A DNA stretch of 51,869 nt, taken from Billgrantia bachuensis. Its GTDB lineage: Bacteria > Pseudomonadota > Gammaproteobacteria > Pseudomonadales > Halomonadaceae. The stretch spans positions 1-51,869 of the forward strand of contig NZ_JAAQTO010000022.1 of assembly GCF_011742165.1 (NCBI RefSeq), given 5' to 3'. Positions 10,915-19,165 of the stretch are shown piece after piece (within the stretch, counting starts at the first letter, position 1; each line of letters starts with the position of its first letter). A program made the translations under genes and the position numbers. The notes below the pieces were generated by a model that saw only the letters and a program-made list of their open reading frames with translations, was not told where the DNA came from and did not search any database.

Positions 10915-11652
10915 TCACACGCCTAGGCGCGGATCCTGGAACAGCTGGCCCCAGCAGGAGATTCGCGCGGGATCCACCCCGGCCAGCGCCAACGACTTCC
11001 ACACCGTCACGCTCACCGAGTCGTAGATGGGAATGCCGATCTCCTGCTCCAGCGCCGGGACGATTCCCGCCCCGCGCAGGTTGGTGCAAAGAATGGCGAT
11101 GGCCTCGGGCTCGGCCCTGGCCACTTCACGCACGAGCCCGGCCAGCGTCGTCTCGTCGTATTCGGAGAAGGAAAAGTTGCCGCGGTCATTCAGATGACGC
11201 TCGGCGATCACCTCGACACCCTCGGCGGCATAGTTGGCGACGATCGCCGACTGGATGTCGTCCAGGTAGGGCGTCACCAGGCCCAGCCGCGTCACGCCGG
11301 TACGCGCCAAGGCCTCGTTGAGGGCCAGTACGCTGGTGGTGGCCGGTACCCCGGTGGCTTCGGTGATGGCAGCACACAGCCTGCGGTCGGACTCGAACCC
11401 CAGCCAGCTGGCCGAGGTGCCGCTCCAGGCGATGACATCCATGTGCGCATCGTTGAGCAGCCCTGCCGCCTCCAGCAGTGCCGAGGGGTCGAACTGGGAC
11501 AGGGCTTCGTCGCGCATGGAAATCTCGCGGACGGTAAAGCGTTGGAAGTGAGCCGTGACGTCGGGGAAAAGGTCGCGCAGGAGGGCGGCGGTGAAGGGCT
11601 CCAGCACGGTATTGGAAGACGGCGTCAGCATGCCGAGCAGCGTGCGTTCCAT
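10915..11652 (-). CDS. Asp/Glu racemase superfamily protein (maleate isomerase / arylmalonate decarboxylase-like)
   Basis: A 245-residue protein with the two-domain racemase fold. The start MERTLLGMLTPSSNTVLEP is typical of maleate isomerase, arylmalonate decarboxylase and the ectoine-utilisation EutA group. The second catalytic cysteine is present in AILCTNLRGAG, but the first cysteine position is occupied in IAWSGTSASW by Ser/Thr, as in single-cysteine decarboxylase-type members. This favours a decarboxylase or lyase over a two-base racemase, which is inference. It is the first gene of the minus-strand operon, and its promoter region carries one of a pair of long operator repeats (11673-11694). 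Confidence 0.8.
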   Translation of the reverse strand: MERTLLGMLTPSSNTVLEPFTAALLRDLFPDVTAHFQRFTVREISMRDEALSQFDPSALLEAAGLLNDAHMDVIAWSGTSASWLGFESDRRLCAAITEATGVPATTSVLALNEALARTGVTRLGLVTPYLDDIQSAIVANYAAEGVEVIAERHLNDRGNFSFSEYDETTLAGLVREVARAEPEAIAILCTNLRGAGIVPALEQEIGIPIYDSVSVTVWKSLALAGVDPARISCWGQLFQDPRLGV

Positions 11653-11672
11653 GGTGAACTCCGGGTTGTTTT

Positions 11673-11694
11673 TGGTATTCGGTATACTGTATCC
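11673..11694. promoter_or_regulatory. Operator repeat copy 1 in divergent TRAP promoter
   Basis: A 22-bp sequence beginning TGGTATTCGGTATACTGTAT matches copy 2 at 11813-11834 at 18 of 22 positions in the same orientation. It lies just upstream of the minus-strand start codon at 11652. Confidence 0.6.
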
Positions 11695-11812
11695 AGGCAC
11701 GACCATAGCCTTGCACAGCCGCCAAGGATTGCAAGTCAGAAAACCGAAGAACTGTCGAAAAACAGGTAATTTCAATAACTAACTTTCTGATTTTATTTGT
11801 AAATAAAAAATC

Positions 11813-11834
11813 TGGTATCCGGTATTTTGTATTC
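11813..11834. promoter_or_regulatory. Operator repeat copy 2 in divergent TRAP promoter
   Basis: The 22-bp repeat beginning TGGTATCCGGTATTTTGTAT is in the same orientation as copy 1, 140 bp away, in an AT-rich stretch upstream of the plus-strand dctP start at 11919. The two copies bracket the presumed divergent promoters. The GntR regulator encoded at 15619-16305 is the obvious candidate to bind here. Confidence 0.6.
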
Positions 11835-11918
11835 TGTTAGATTTTGACCTAAGGTTCATAAGAGTCGCCCCGGATCGACGGGCGACGTCCACCCAAACGT
11901 GAAGAGAGAGAAGCTCGG

Positions 11919-12917
11919 ATGACAACAACAACCCGCCTTGCCCGTCGCTCCGCTACGGTCTTGCTGGCGCTGGGCCTTGGAGCCCCGCTACTGGCCAGCG
12001 CCGAAACCCTGCGATTCAGCGGTAACTTCACCGACGATCACTCCAGCAGCCGCGCCATGGAGGTCTTTCGTGACGCCCTCGCCGAACGCACCGACGGCGA
12101 TCTGAACGCCCAGCTGTTTCCCAACATGCAATTGGGCGGTGCCAGCGAGAACGTCGATCAGGTCAGTACAGGATCCATTGCCGGCACCTGGATCGGCATC
12201 TCCTACCTCTCGCGCACCGTGCCCGAGCTGGAAGCGCTGAGTCTGCCGTTTGCCTTCGACAGCCGTGAAGAAGCCTTCGCGCTGATCGACGGCGAGGTGG
12301 GGGAAATGCTCGACGAGAAGCTGGCTGAAAAGGGCTTTACCGCGCTGGGCTACATGGAGCTGGGTTTCCGCCATGTCACCAATAGTGAGCGCCCGCTCGA
12401 AACCATCGAGGACTTCGAGGGGCTCAAGATCCGCCTGCAGCCCAACGAGACCCACCTGGACACCTTCCGTGCCATCGGCGCGAGCCCGGTGTCGATGGAT
12501 ATCAACGAAGTCTATGGGGCGCTGCAACAGGGCGTACTGGATGGGCAGGAGAATCCCTACAGCATCATCAGCACCAAGCGCATGGACGAGGTGCAGCAGT
12601 ATCTCTCCGACAGCGGGCACTTCTACGACTTCATCGTGGTCGTGACCAACCGCGATACGTTCATGAGCCTGAGCGAGGAGCACCGGCAGGCGGTACGCGC
12701 GGCGATGGAAGAGGCGGTCGCCTGGCAGCGCCAGACCGCCGCCGAAGAGGACGATGCGGCGCGTCAGACGCTGATCGAACGCGGCATGGAGTTCACCCCC
12801 ATCAGCGACGAGACCCGCGCCGCCCTGCGTGAGGCCAGCCATGACGTCATCGGCGACCTGCGCGAGAAGATCGGCGCCGAGATCGTCGACCAGGTCCTCG
12901 CGGAGCTCGACGCATGA
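11919..12917 (+). CDS. TRAP transporter solute-binding protein (DctP), second system
   Basis: A 332-residue periplasmic binding protein with a signal peptide (RRSATVLLALGLGAPLLAS, then AE). It has the standard DctP core LKIRLQPNETHLDTFRAIGA, MDINEVYGALQQGVLDGQENP and YLSDSGHFYDF. The Arg of KIRLQ is the usual carboxylate contact. It starts the plus-strand operon diverging from the hydantoinase operon and overlaps dctQ by ATGA. The substrate is unknown; neighbours suggest an organic acid related to that of the divergent operon. Confidence 0.94.
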   Translation: MTTTTRLARRSATVLLALGLGAPLLASAETLRFSGNFTDDHSSSRAMEVFRDALAERTDGDLNAQLFPNMQLGGASENVDQVSTGSIAGTWIGISYLSRTVPELEALSLPFAFDSREEAFALIDGEVGEMLDEKLAEKGFTALGYMELGFRHVTNSERPLETIEDFEGLKIRLQPNETHLDTFRAIGASPVSMDINEVYGALQQGVLDGQENPYSIISTKRMDEVQQYLSDSGHFYDFIVVVTNRDTFMSLSEEHRQAVRAAMEEAVAWQRQTAAEEDDAARQTLIERGMEFTPISDETRAALREASHDVIGDLREKIGAEIVDQVLAELDA

Positions 12918-13468
12918 CACCCGCCTGGCAACGGCTGGAGGCGAGTGCCTCCAGCCCGGTCAAGCGCCACTTCCTGCAGGGGCTGGCGCTTCTCGACCGG
13001 ACGTCCTACTACGCCATCCTGGTCGCCATGGGCATGATGACGCTGCTGGTCTCGGCCCAGGTATTCAGCCGCTACGTGCTGTCGAGCTCCATCGACTCCG
13101 CCGATGAACTCTCCCGGCTGTGCTTCGTGTGGGCGATCTTCCTGGCCATTCCCCACGGCATCAAGGTCGGCATTCACGTGGGCATCGATGCCCTGATGTC
13201 CCACTTCCCCGATTCGCTGCAACGGCTACTCGCACGGCTGATGGCCTGGCTGGGCGCCGCCCTGATGGCCGCGCTGTTCTGGATCAGCCTCGCCGCCGCG
13301 ATCAGCAAATGGCAGGAGCTGATGCCGACGCTACCGATCACCGCCGCCGTCTTCTACCTCGCCGTGGTGGTCTGCGCCGGCCACAGCTGCCTGCATCTAG
13401 TTGCCCAGGCCCTGGGGCTGGAGCCACTTCCCAGCGCGCCCGAACGATATGAAGGAGCGTCCTCATGA
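12914..13468 (+). CDS. TRAP transporter small membrane subunit (DctQ), second system
   Basis: A 184-residue protein with four predicted membrane helices and the DctQ pattern VFSRYVLSSSIDSADELSRLCFVWAIFL, followed by HGIKVGIHVGIDALM. It overlaps dctP upstream and dctM downstream by four bases each (ATGA), so the three subunits are translationally coupled. Confidence 0.92.
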   Translation: MTPAWQRLEASASSPVKRHFLQGLALLDRTSYYAILVAMGMMTLLVSAQVFSRYVLSSSIDSADELSRLCFVWAIFLAIPHGIKVGIHVGIDALMSHFPDSLQRLLARLMAWLGAALMAALFWISLAAAISKWQELMPTLPITAAVFYLAVVVCAGHSCLHLVAQALGLEPLPSAPERYEGASS

Positions 13469-14745
13469 CCCCGGCCATCGTCTTCTCCTTCCTGGGGCTC
13501 GCCCTGCTGCGCATGCCGCTGGCCTTCGCCCTGGGTGTCGCCTCATTGTTGGGTCTGTATGTGGGAGGCCTGGATTTCACGGTCCTGCCCCAACGCATGA
13601 TGCACTCGGTCAATAGCTTCCCCCTCATGGCCATTCCGCTGTTCATGCTGGCGGGCGAACTGATGGTGGCTGCCGGCATCCTGCAGCGACTGGTGGATTT
13701 CGCCAATTCTCTGGTCGGCCGCGTGCACGGCGGCCTGGCTCATGTGGCCATCGTCGCCGGCATGGTGCTGGCCGCCGTGAGCGGCGCCGCCGTTGCCAGC
13801 GCCAGCGCCCTCGGCAGCTCCCTGGTGCCGTCCATGCGCCAGCAGTACGGTACCGGCTACAGCAGCGCCGTCGTCGCTTCGGCAGCCAACCTCGGCGCCA
13901 TCATCCCGCCCAGCAATGCCATGATCGTCTATGCCCTGATGGCCGGTTCCTCGGTCTCGGTAGGCGGTCTGTTCATGGCCGGCGTAATCCCGGGGATCAT
14001 CCTTGCGCTCGGTTTCATGGGGCTGGCCAGCTTCATCTCCCTGCGCCGCCGCTACCCGCTGGCCGGCGGAGCCATCGGGCTCAAGCACGTGCTGGTGCAG
14101 ACCTGGCGTGCCCTACCCATCCTGTTGATGCCGATCGTGGTCGTCGGCGGCATCGTGGCGGGTGCCTTCACCCCCACCGAAGGAGCCGCCATCGCCGTGG
14201 TCTACGCCCTGGTCATCGGCTTCTTCGTGACTCGCCAGCTGCGCCTCGCCGACCTTCCCCGGGCGATGTTCAACGCCGCCGTCACCGCCGCCATGGTGGG
14301 CGCCCTGATCGCCTTCGCCTCCACCATGACCTTCGCCTTCACTCTCGACCTGATTCCCATGCAGTTGACCGATTGGCTGCAAAATTTCACCCAGGATCCG
14401 CTGGTGTTCCTGCTGCTGGTGATGGCGCTGCTGATCGGCGTGGGAATGTTCATCGAGTCCAACGCCGCCTACATCATGCTGGTGCCGCTGCTGGCACCGA
14501 TCGCCCTGGCTTACGGCATCGACCCGCTGCTGTTCGGCTTCCTGTTCGTGATGAACCTGGTGGTGGGCATGATGACGCCGCCGGTGGGCGTGCTGCTGTT
14601 CGTGATGTGCGGCATTTCCAAGATCAGCCTCAACGAACTGATGAAGAGTGCATGGCCTTTCATCGTCTTTCAGTACGCGGTGCTGATCGCCTGCATCGCC
14701 TTCCCGGGCCTCGTCACCTGGCTGCCCCGCGTCCTGGGCTACTAG
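13465..14745 (+). CDS. TRAP transporter large membrane subunit (DctM), second system
   Basis: A 426-residue multi-helix membrane protein. Motifs include NSFPLMAIPLFMLAGELM, GAAVASASALGSSLVPSM, NLGAIIPPSNAMIVYALMAG, FTPTEGAAIAVVYAL and VGMMTPPVGVLLFVMCGIS, all standard for DctM. It overlaps dctQ by four bases and is followed after 38 bp by the racemase-like gene. Confidence 0.95.
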   Translation: MTPAIVFSFLGLALLRMPLAFALGVASLLGLYVGGLDFTVLPQRMMHSVNSFPLMAIPLFMLAGELMVAAGILQRLVDFANSLVGRVHGGLAHVAIVAGMVLAAVSGAAVASASALGSSLVPSMRQQYGTGYSSAVVASAANLGAIIPPSNAMIVYALMAGSSVSVGGLFMAGVIPGIILALGFMGLASFISLRRRYPLAGGAIGLKHVLVQTWRALPILLMPIVVVGGIVAGAFTPTEGAAIAVVYALVIGFFVTRQLRLADLPRAMFNAAVTAAMVGALIAFASTMTFAFTLDLIPMQLTDWLQNFTQDPLVFLLLVMALLIGVGMFIESNAAYIMLVPLLAPIALAYGIDPLLFGFLFVMNLVVGMMTPPVGVLLFVMCGISKISLNELMKSAWPFIVFQYAVLIACIAFPGLVTWLPRVLGY

Positions 14746-14783
14746 CCATCGCACCATAACCATAACGATTGAAGGAACACGCC

Positions 14784-15554
14784 ATGAAACTCCTGGTCAT
14801 CAACCCCAATATTTCAGGCGACGTGACCCGCCTGATCGAGTCCGAGGCGCGCCGCAGCATTCGACCGGGGACCGAGCTGACCATGGCCACCGCTCCGTTC
14901 GGAGTGGCCTACATCGAAACGCGCGCCGAGGCGCAGATCGGCGGCTATGCCGCCATGCAAGTGGCGGCCGAGCACTATGCAGAGCATGATGCAGTCGTGG
15001 TGGCGGCCTTCGGCGATCCCGGCCTGGCAGCGTTGCGTGAGATACTGCCGATCCCGGTGGTGGGCATGACCGAGTCGGCGCTGGTCAGCGCCTGCCAGCG
15101 AGGCAACCGTTTCTCCGTCATTGCCATCTCTCAACGCATCCAGGCCTGGTACCGGGAAACCATCGCCGCCTACGGCTTCAGCGAGCGGTTGGCCAGCATT
15201 CGTGCCCTCGATGAGCCCTTGGCGCATATCGGCCGCGTGCAGGAGGATCAGGGCCAACGCTTGATCGCCCTGGCGGAACGGGCGGTGCAGGACGATGGGG
15301 CCGACGTGCTGATTCTTGCCGGTGCCCCCTTGGCTGGCCTGGCCCGCAGCGTCGCCGCCCGCTTGCCGGTGCCGGCCCTGGACGGCGTCACCTGCGCCCT
15401 GCGACAGGCCCAGGCGATGGTCGATCTTGGCGCCTCCGCCCCCACCGCCGGCAGCTTCGCACCGCCTCCCGAGAAACCCTGCCAGGGACTTCCCGAGGCG
15501 CTTGCCAGGCTCGTGGGACGGCGCACGGCCGAGCCCGTGTCAACGGTCGGCTGA
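14784..15554 (+). CDS. Hydantoin/allantoin racemase-like protein lacking both catalytic cysteines
   Basis: A 256-residue HyuE-family protein beginning MKLLVINPNISGDVTRLIE after GAAGGAACACGCC. In true hydantoin and allantoin racemases two cysteines (about 76 and 181) act as acid and base; here the first site reads VVAAFGDPGL (Ala at about 75) and the second LILAGAPLAG (Gly/Ala). The paralogue at 22219-22965 keeps both. The fold is otherwise intact, so it is unlikely to be a two-base racemase and may bind ligand or catalyse a different step. The C-terminal tail is Pro-rich. It follows dctM closely and precedes the GntR regulator. Confidence 0.8.
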   Translation: MKLLVINPNISGDVTRLIESEARRSIRPGTELTMATAPFGVAYIETRAEAQIGGYAAMQVAAEHYAEHDAVVVAAFGDPGLAALREILPIPVVGMTESALVSACQRGNRFSVIAISQRIQAWYRETIAAYGFSERLASIRALDEPLAHIGRVQEDQGQRLIALAERAVQDDGADVLILAGAPLAGLARSVAARLPVPALDGVTCALRQAQAMVDLGASAPTAGSFAPPPEKPCQGLPEALARLVGRRTAEPVSTVG

Positions 15555-15618
15555 TTGTGTCGCGATCGATAATTCGGAGACAATCGGCTCGTCTCCTCAG
15601 CAGAGAGGAATGGATGAC

Positions 15619-16305
15619 ATGACAATGGAAGGTGCCGCCTTGCTCGGGCGACGACGCATCACGACTCCCTCGCTGGCAGAGGAAGCCTATGAGGCGCTGC
15701 ACGACTTGATCGTCCACGGCCGCCTCGCACCTGGCCAGCGGCTGATCGAGCCGGAGCTGTGCGAGCAGCTCGGCATTTCCCGCACGCCGCTGCGCGAGGC
15801 CCTGAAGATGCTGGCCGCCGACGGCCTGGTGACACTGCGGCGCAACCGCAATGCCCAGGTCTCGCTGATCGAGCCGCAGGAGCTGGAGCATCTCTTCGAG
15901 GTGGAGGCCGGGCTCGAGAGCCTGGCCGCCAGCCTGGCTGCCCGCCGCATAACCAACACCGAACTCAAGCGACTGGAGAGTCTTCAGGAACGCCTGGAGC
16001 GGCTGCTGGAGAAGGGCGACCGGAACGCTTACTTCGAACTCAACCAGCGGATTCACGGATTGATCGTGGCCGGGGCCAAGAACCCTGTCCTCGAGGAGAC
16101 TCATCGTAGCCTGCTGGGGCGGCTGGAACGGGCACGCTACCTGGCGCTGGATCATATCGGCCGCTGGGAGGAGTCCACGCGTGAGCACCGCGACATCCTG
16201 GAGGCCCTCAAGGCCCGGGACAGCGATCTCGCCCGACGCCTGCTGGCGGACCACGTCCAGCATACCGGCGATGCCATCGCCGCCATCAACCGGCCCCGCC
16301 ATTGA
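15619..16305 (+). CDS. GntR family regulator (FadR/FCD type), TRAP/hydantoin region
   Basis: A 228-residue regulator. The winged helix-turn-helix is at roughly residues 30-75 (PGQRLIEPELCEQLGISRTP, then LREALKMLAADGLVTL), followed by an all-helical FCD ligand-binding domain with the conserved NQRIHGLIVAGAKNP, and the terminal EHRDILEALKARD and HVQHT carrying metal or ligand histidines. Three in-frame ATGs occur at 15610, 15619 and 15625; GAGAGGA is too close to the first, so 15619 is preferred. As last gene of the plus-strand operon it probably controls this operon and the divergent one by binding the repeats at 11673 and 11813. Confidence 0.9.
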   Translation: MTMEGAALLGRRRITTPSLAEEAYEALHDLIVHGRLAPGQRLIEPELCEQLGISRTPLREALKMLAADGLVTLRRNRNAQVSLIEPQELEHLFEVEAGLESLAASLAARRITNTELKRLESLQERLERLLEKGDRNAYFELNQRIHGLIVAGAKNPVLEETHRSLLGRLERARYLALDHIGRWEESTREHRDILEALKARDSDLARRLLADHVQHTGDAIAAINRPRH

Positions 16306-16311
16306 CCTTCC

Positions 16312-16340
16312 CGGCGAGCCTCCGGCCGGAAGGCTCGCCG
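16312..16340. terminator. Hairpin between convergent gntR and allA
   Basis: CGGCGAGCCT and AGGCTCGCCG form a perfect 10-bp stem with a 9-nt loop in the 68-bp gap between convergent genes. There is no strong T-tract on either side, so it may end transcription only partly. Confidence 0.55.
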
Positions 16341-16373
16341 AGTTCCCATGGGCGTATCGTCAGCCCAGGCCCC

Positions 16374-16862
16374 TTATGCCAGAACGACCCGTAGCGCCAG
16401 CGGGTACTCGTCGCAGTTGTTGCCCTCGCCGCCACGATCGACGACCAGGAACTCCCCTTCACGCTCCAGCACCGACTGGATGGCGTGCCAAGTGCCGGCG
16501 CGGTAGTTCACACCTTGGCGGCCGTCGGTGACGAAGGCACGCACCTCGGCCGGGTCGATGCTATCTCCCGGCGGCGCCACGACGATCACGAAGCGCTCCT
16601 CGTGCAGCGGCATGAAGGCCTGGCTGCCCTGGGGATGACGCTCGAGGAAATCGAGCTCCAGCGGCAGTGTAATCGGCTGGCTGACGAAGATGCTGATCAG
16701 CGCCCTCGCCTGCTCGCCCAGGGTCTCGACCCTGGCCAGGTCGTGGTAGCGCCGGGTGCGTCCGGCGTTGATGTGAAAGTAATCCGCCGTACGCGTGTCG
16801 ATGACGTCGCCGAACGGCGCGAAGGCCTCAGGCGTCAACGGCTCGGCTTTGAGTTCAAGCAT
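16374..16862 (-). CDS. allA: Ureidoglycolate lyase
   Basis: A 162-residue cupin-fold enzyme of the AllA family (about 160 aa). It contains LTPEAFAPFGDVID, HINAGRTRRYHDLARV, QAFMPLHEERFVIVVAPPG and NYRAGTWHAIQSVL, which are family signatures. AllA splits (S)-ureidoglycolate into glyoxylate and urea, the last step of allantoin breakdown before Gcl. The ATG at 16862 is preceded by GGAG five bases upstream; in-frame sequence further up is not conserved in character. It follows allE with a 184-bp gap, both on the minus strand. Confidence 0.94.
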   Translation of the reverse strand: MLELKAEPLTPEAFAPFGDVIDTRTADYFHINAGRTRRYHDLARVETLGEQARALISIFVSQPITLPLELDFLERHPQGSQAFMPLHEERFVIVVAPPGDSIDPAEVRAFVTDGRQGVNYRAGTWHAIQSVLEREGEFLVVDRGGEGNNCDEYPLALRVVLA

Positions 16863-17046
16863 ATAGACTCCATTTCCCAGGCCTTTATTAAAGCCCATCC
16901 GAGCGAGAGGCGCCGGGGACAGGGTGGAGAGGGGGTCCGACGCCAGGGATGGCGTAGGTAGCGCCCAGGGGGTCACAGCGCCCCCTCGAAACCCTGTCGC
17001 CGGATCAGCCTCGAGCGGCGTCGCTACAGCAACGGGTCAGCCCCTT

Positions 17047-17880
17047 TCAACGAGCACCCAAACGAAGCGCCGCGTGGCGGTTTACGTCTTTATAGAGCAA
17101 ATAGCGGAACGGCCCCGGGCCGCCGGCGTAGCAAGCCTGCGGGCAGAAGGCGCGCAGCCACATGAAATCGCCCGCCTCGACCTCGACCCAATCCTGATTG
17201 AGGTGATAGACCGCCTTGCCCTCGAGCACGTAGAGACCGTGCTCCATGACGTGGGTCTCGTCGAAGGGGATCACCGCCCCCGGCTGGAAGGTGACGATGT
17301 TGACGTGCATGTCGTGGCGCACGTCGGCCGGGTCGACGAAGCGCGTGGTGGCCCAGCGCCCCTCGGTGCCGGGCATCGGGTTGGGCTCGAGATCATTCTC
17401 GTTGACCACGAACGCCGGCGGCACCTCAATGCCCTCGACGTATTCATAGGCCTTGCGCACCCAATGGAAGCGCACCGGCGCATTGGATTCGTTACGCAGC
17501 TGCCAGTGACAACCCGGAGGCAGGAAGGCATAGCCGCCTGGCGTCATCTCGTGGCGCTCGCCGGCGATGGTCAGTGTCATCTCGCCTTCCACCACGAACA
17601 GCACGCCTTCGGCAGCGGGGTCGAGCTCGGGGCGCTCGCTGCCGCCGCCGGGGCTCACTTCCATGATGTACTGCGAGAAGGTCTCGGCGAAACCGGAGAG
17701 CGGGCGCGCCAGCACCCACAGCCGGGTCTCCTCCCAGAACGGCAGGTTGCTGGTGACGATGTCACGCATCACTCCCTTGGGAATGAAGGCGTAGGCCTCG
17801 GTGAACACCGCCCGGTCGGAGAGCAGTTGGGTCTGGGGCGGGTGCCCGCCGTGGGGAGCATAGTAGTTTCTTGTCGTCAT
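17047..17880 (-). CDS. allE: (S)-ureidoglycine aminohydrolase, bicupin
   Basis: A 277-residue two-cupin protein of the AllE/YlbA/UGHY family. It begins MTTRNYYAPHGGHPPQTQLLSDRAVF; the first cupin has GVLFVVEGEMTLTIAGERHEM and the second VIPFDETHVMEHGLYVLEGK, whose Glu, His and His are the manganese-ligand positions. The C-terminal WLRAFCPQACYAGG and RYLLYKDVNRH are typical. It releases ammonia from (S)-ureidoglycine to give (S)-ureidoglycolate, the AllA substrate. ATG at 17880 follows AAGGA closely; an in-frame ATG at 17895 is a possible alternative. The allantoate amidohydrolase that would supply the substrate is not in the window. Confidence 0.94.
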   Translation of the reverse strand: MTTRNYYAPHGGHPPQTQLLSDRAVFTEAYAFIPKGVMRDIVTSNLPFWEETRLWVLARPLSGFAETFSQYIMEVSPGGGSERPELDPAAEGVLFVVEGEMTLTIAGERHEMTPGGYAFLPPGCHWQLRNESNAPVRFHWVRKAYEYVEGIEVPPAFVVNENDLEPNPMPGTEGRWATTRFVDPADVRHDMHVNIVTFQPGAVIPFDETHVMEHGLYVLEGKAVYHLNQDWVEVEAGDFMWLRAFCPQACYAGGPGPFRYLLYKDVNRHAALRLGAR

Positions 17881-18074
17881 GATTCCTTCCTTCATATACA
17901 CGTCTGGCCTTACGACAGGCCAATAAACCGTAATGATCCTGCTTGTGAAACTAACGTCTCAGGAGTACGGTGTCTAGAAACTTTCGTTTCATACATGAGC
18001 GGAAAACGAGTCCTGCCATGATTCCTGAACGCCTACTGCGAGTAGCGATGTGGCCCGGAACGACACTCGCCCGA

Positions 18075-18938
18075 TCAGGGCGACAGCTCGTCGAGCCGCT
18101 GATAGAGATCGCTCACTGCATCGATACGGGCGCGCCCCTGGGCGAGCCGGTGATGCAGGACCCCGTTGGCCAGCAGGCTGATCAGGCTCATGGCACTGGC
18201 ATAGCTGTCGAAGGCAGAGACGCTGTCGATCGGACACTCCATCCACCAGTCCACCTGCTCGGCGTAGCCAGCGGCCGTGGCGTCGGCGATCAGCAGGACA
18301 CGGCACGGCATCACCGTCAGTTCCTGCACCAGGGCATCGAACCCGCTCGGGCGACGGCGAAAGCCGAACAGCACGACCAGGTCGTCTTCGCCCAGCTCCA
18401 CCAGTTCCTCGGCCAGCGACTGGTTGGGCTCGGGAGCGAGACTGACCCCACTGCGCGCCTGAATCAGCTGCTGTCGCAAGTGAATGGCCAGCGGATAGCC
18501 ATTGCGGAAGCCGACGATGACCACTCGGCGCGCACTGTCCAGCCTCGCCACGACGGCTTCAAAGGTTCGCGGCTCGATGCCCTCCAGGGCGCTGCGCAGG
18601 TTCTGCCGCTCGCGCTCGTGGTGGCGCTTGAAACGCTCGCCGTTGCCCGCCACGGCCTCAGGGTCGGTGACCAACGGCACGCCCTGGCTGCGCAGCTCGC
18701 GTGCGTGGCGCTTCACGGCCTGGAAACTCTCGAACCCGAGACGCTTGAACAGGCGGCTGACCGTGGACTTGGAAACGCCCGTCAAGCGAGCGAGGTCGGC
18801 CGCACTGTAGACCGCAAGATCGTCGAAGTGGTCGAGAATGAAGGCCGCCACCCGCTGTTCCTGGGCGGTCAGGTCGGCATACTGCGCCGAGATCCGCTGG
18901 CCGATATGCGGCCTCATGCCGCCCTGTTGCGTGCGCAA
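18075..18938 (-). CDS. RpiR family transcriptional regulator with SIS domain
   Basis: A 287-residue regulator. The N-terminal HTH_6 domain includes LTAQEQRVAAFILDHFDDLAV and DLARLTGVSKSTVSRLFKRLG; the C-terminal half is a SIS sugar/ligand-binding domain (RVVIVGFRNGYPLAIHLRQQL and LVVLFGFRRRPSGFDALV). I place the start at TTG 18938 because AGGAG lies eight bases upstream; the first ATG at 18917 has only weak GGGCGG. It lies upstream of allE-allA on the same strand and divergent from a YfcC-type carrier, so it may control either. RpiR-type regulators are found in hpx purine clusters of Klebsiella, which fits. Confidence 0.88.
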   Translation of the reverse strand: MRTQQGGMRPHIGQRISAQYADLTAQEQRVAAFILDHFDDLAVYSAADLARLTGVSKSTVSRLFKRLGFESFQAVKRHARELRSQGVPLVTDPEAVAGNGERFKRHHERERQNLRSALEGIEPRTFEAVVARLDSARRVVIVGFRNGYPLAIHLRQQLIQARSGVSLAPEPNQSLAEELVELGEDDLVVLFGFRRRPSGFDALVQELTVMPCRVLLIADATAAGYAEQVDWWMECPIDSVSAFDSYASAMSLISLLANGVLHHRLAQGRARIDAVSDLYQRLDELSP

Positions 18939-19088
18939 GAAAACGTCTCCTACTGTTCCGGGCGCCGAGGGAGCATCGCCCCGTCAAGCGCCCTTCGTCT
19001 CACTAGGCCAGCCGTCGACCTCCCTTGCCGAAATCCTCCTCGGCGAATGGCCACCCCAGGCAATTTCCCCCCGGCCTCGATCCACACT

Positions 19089-19143
19089 GCGGCGCCAACC
19101 GCGGCCGGGGCGCTGTGGCGCCGCTCCACTATAGCGATATCGC
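19089..19143. promoter_or_regulatory. Inverted repeats upstream of the YfcC-type gene
   Basis: GCGGCGCC at 19089 and GGCGCCGC at 19117 form an 8-bp inverted repeat, and a 10-bp palindrome GCGATATCGC lies at 19134-19143, about 22 bp before the carrier's start codon. The palindrome is a reasonable candidate operator for the divergently encoded RpiR regulator. Confidence 0.4.
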
Positions 19144-19165
19144 CAACAACAACGCGAGGCACCTC

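Noticed and set aside
11653..11918. CRISPR-like array at the repeated GGTAT blocks
   Set aside because: There are only two long copies with no regular spacers, and they bracket a divergent promoter.
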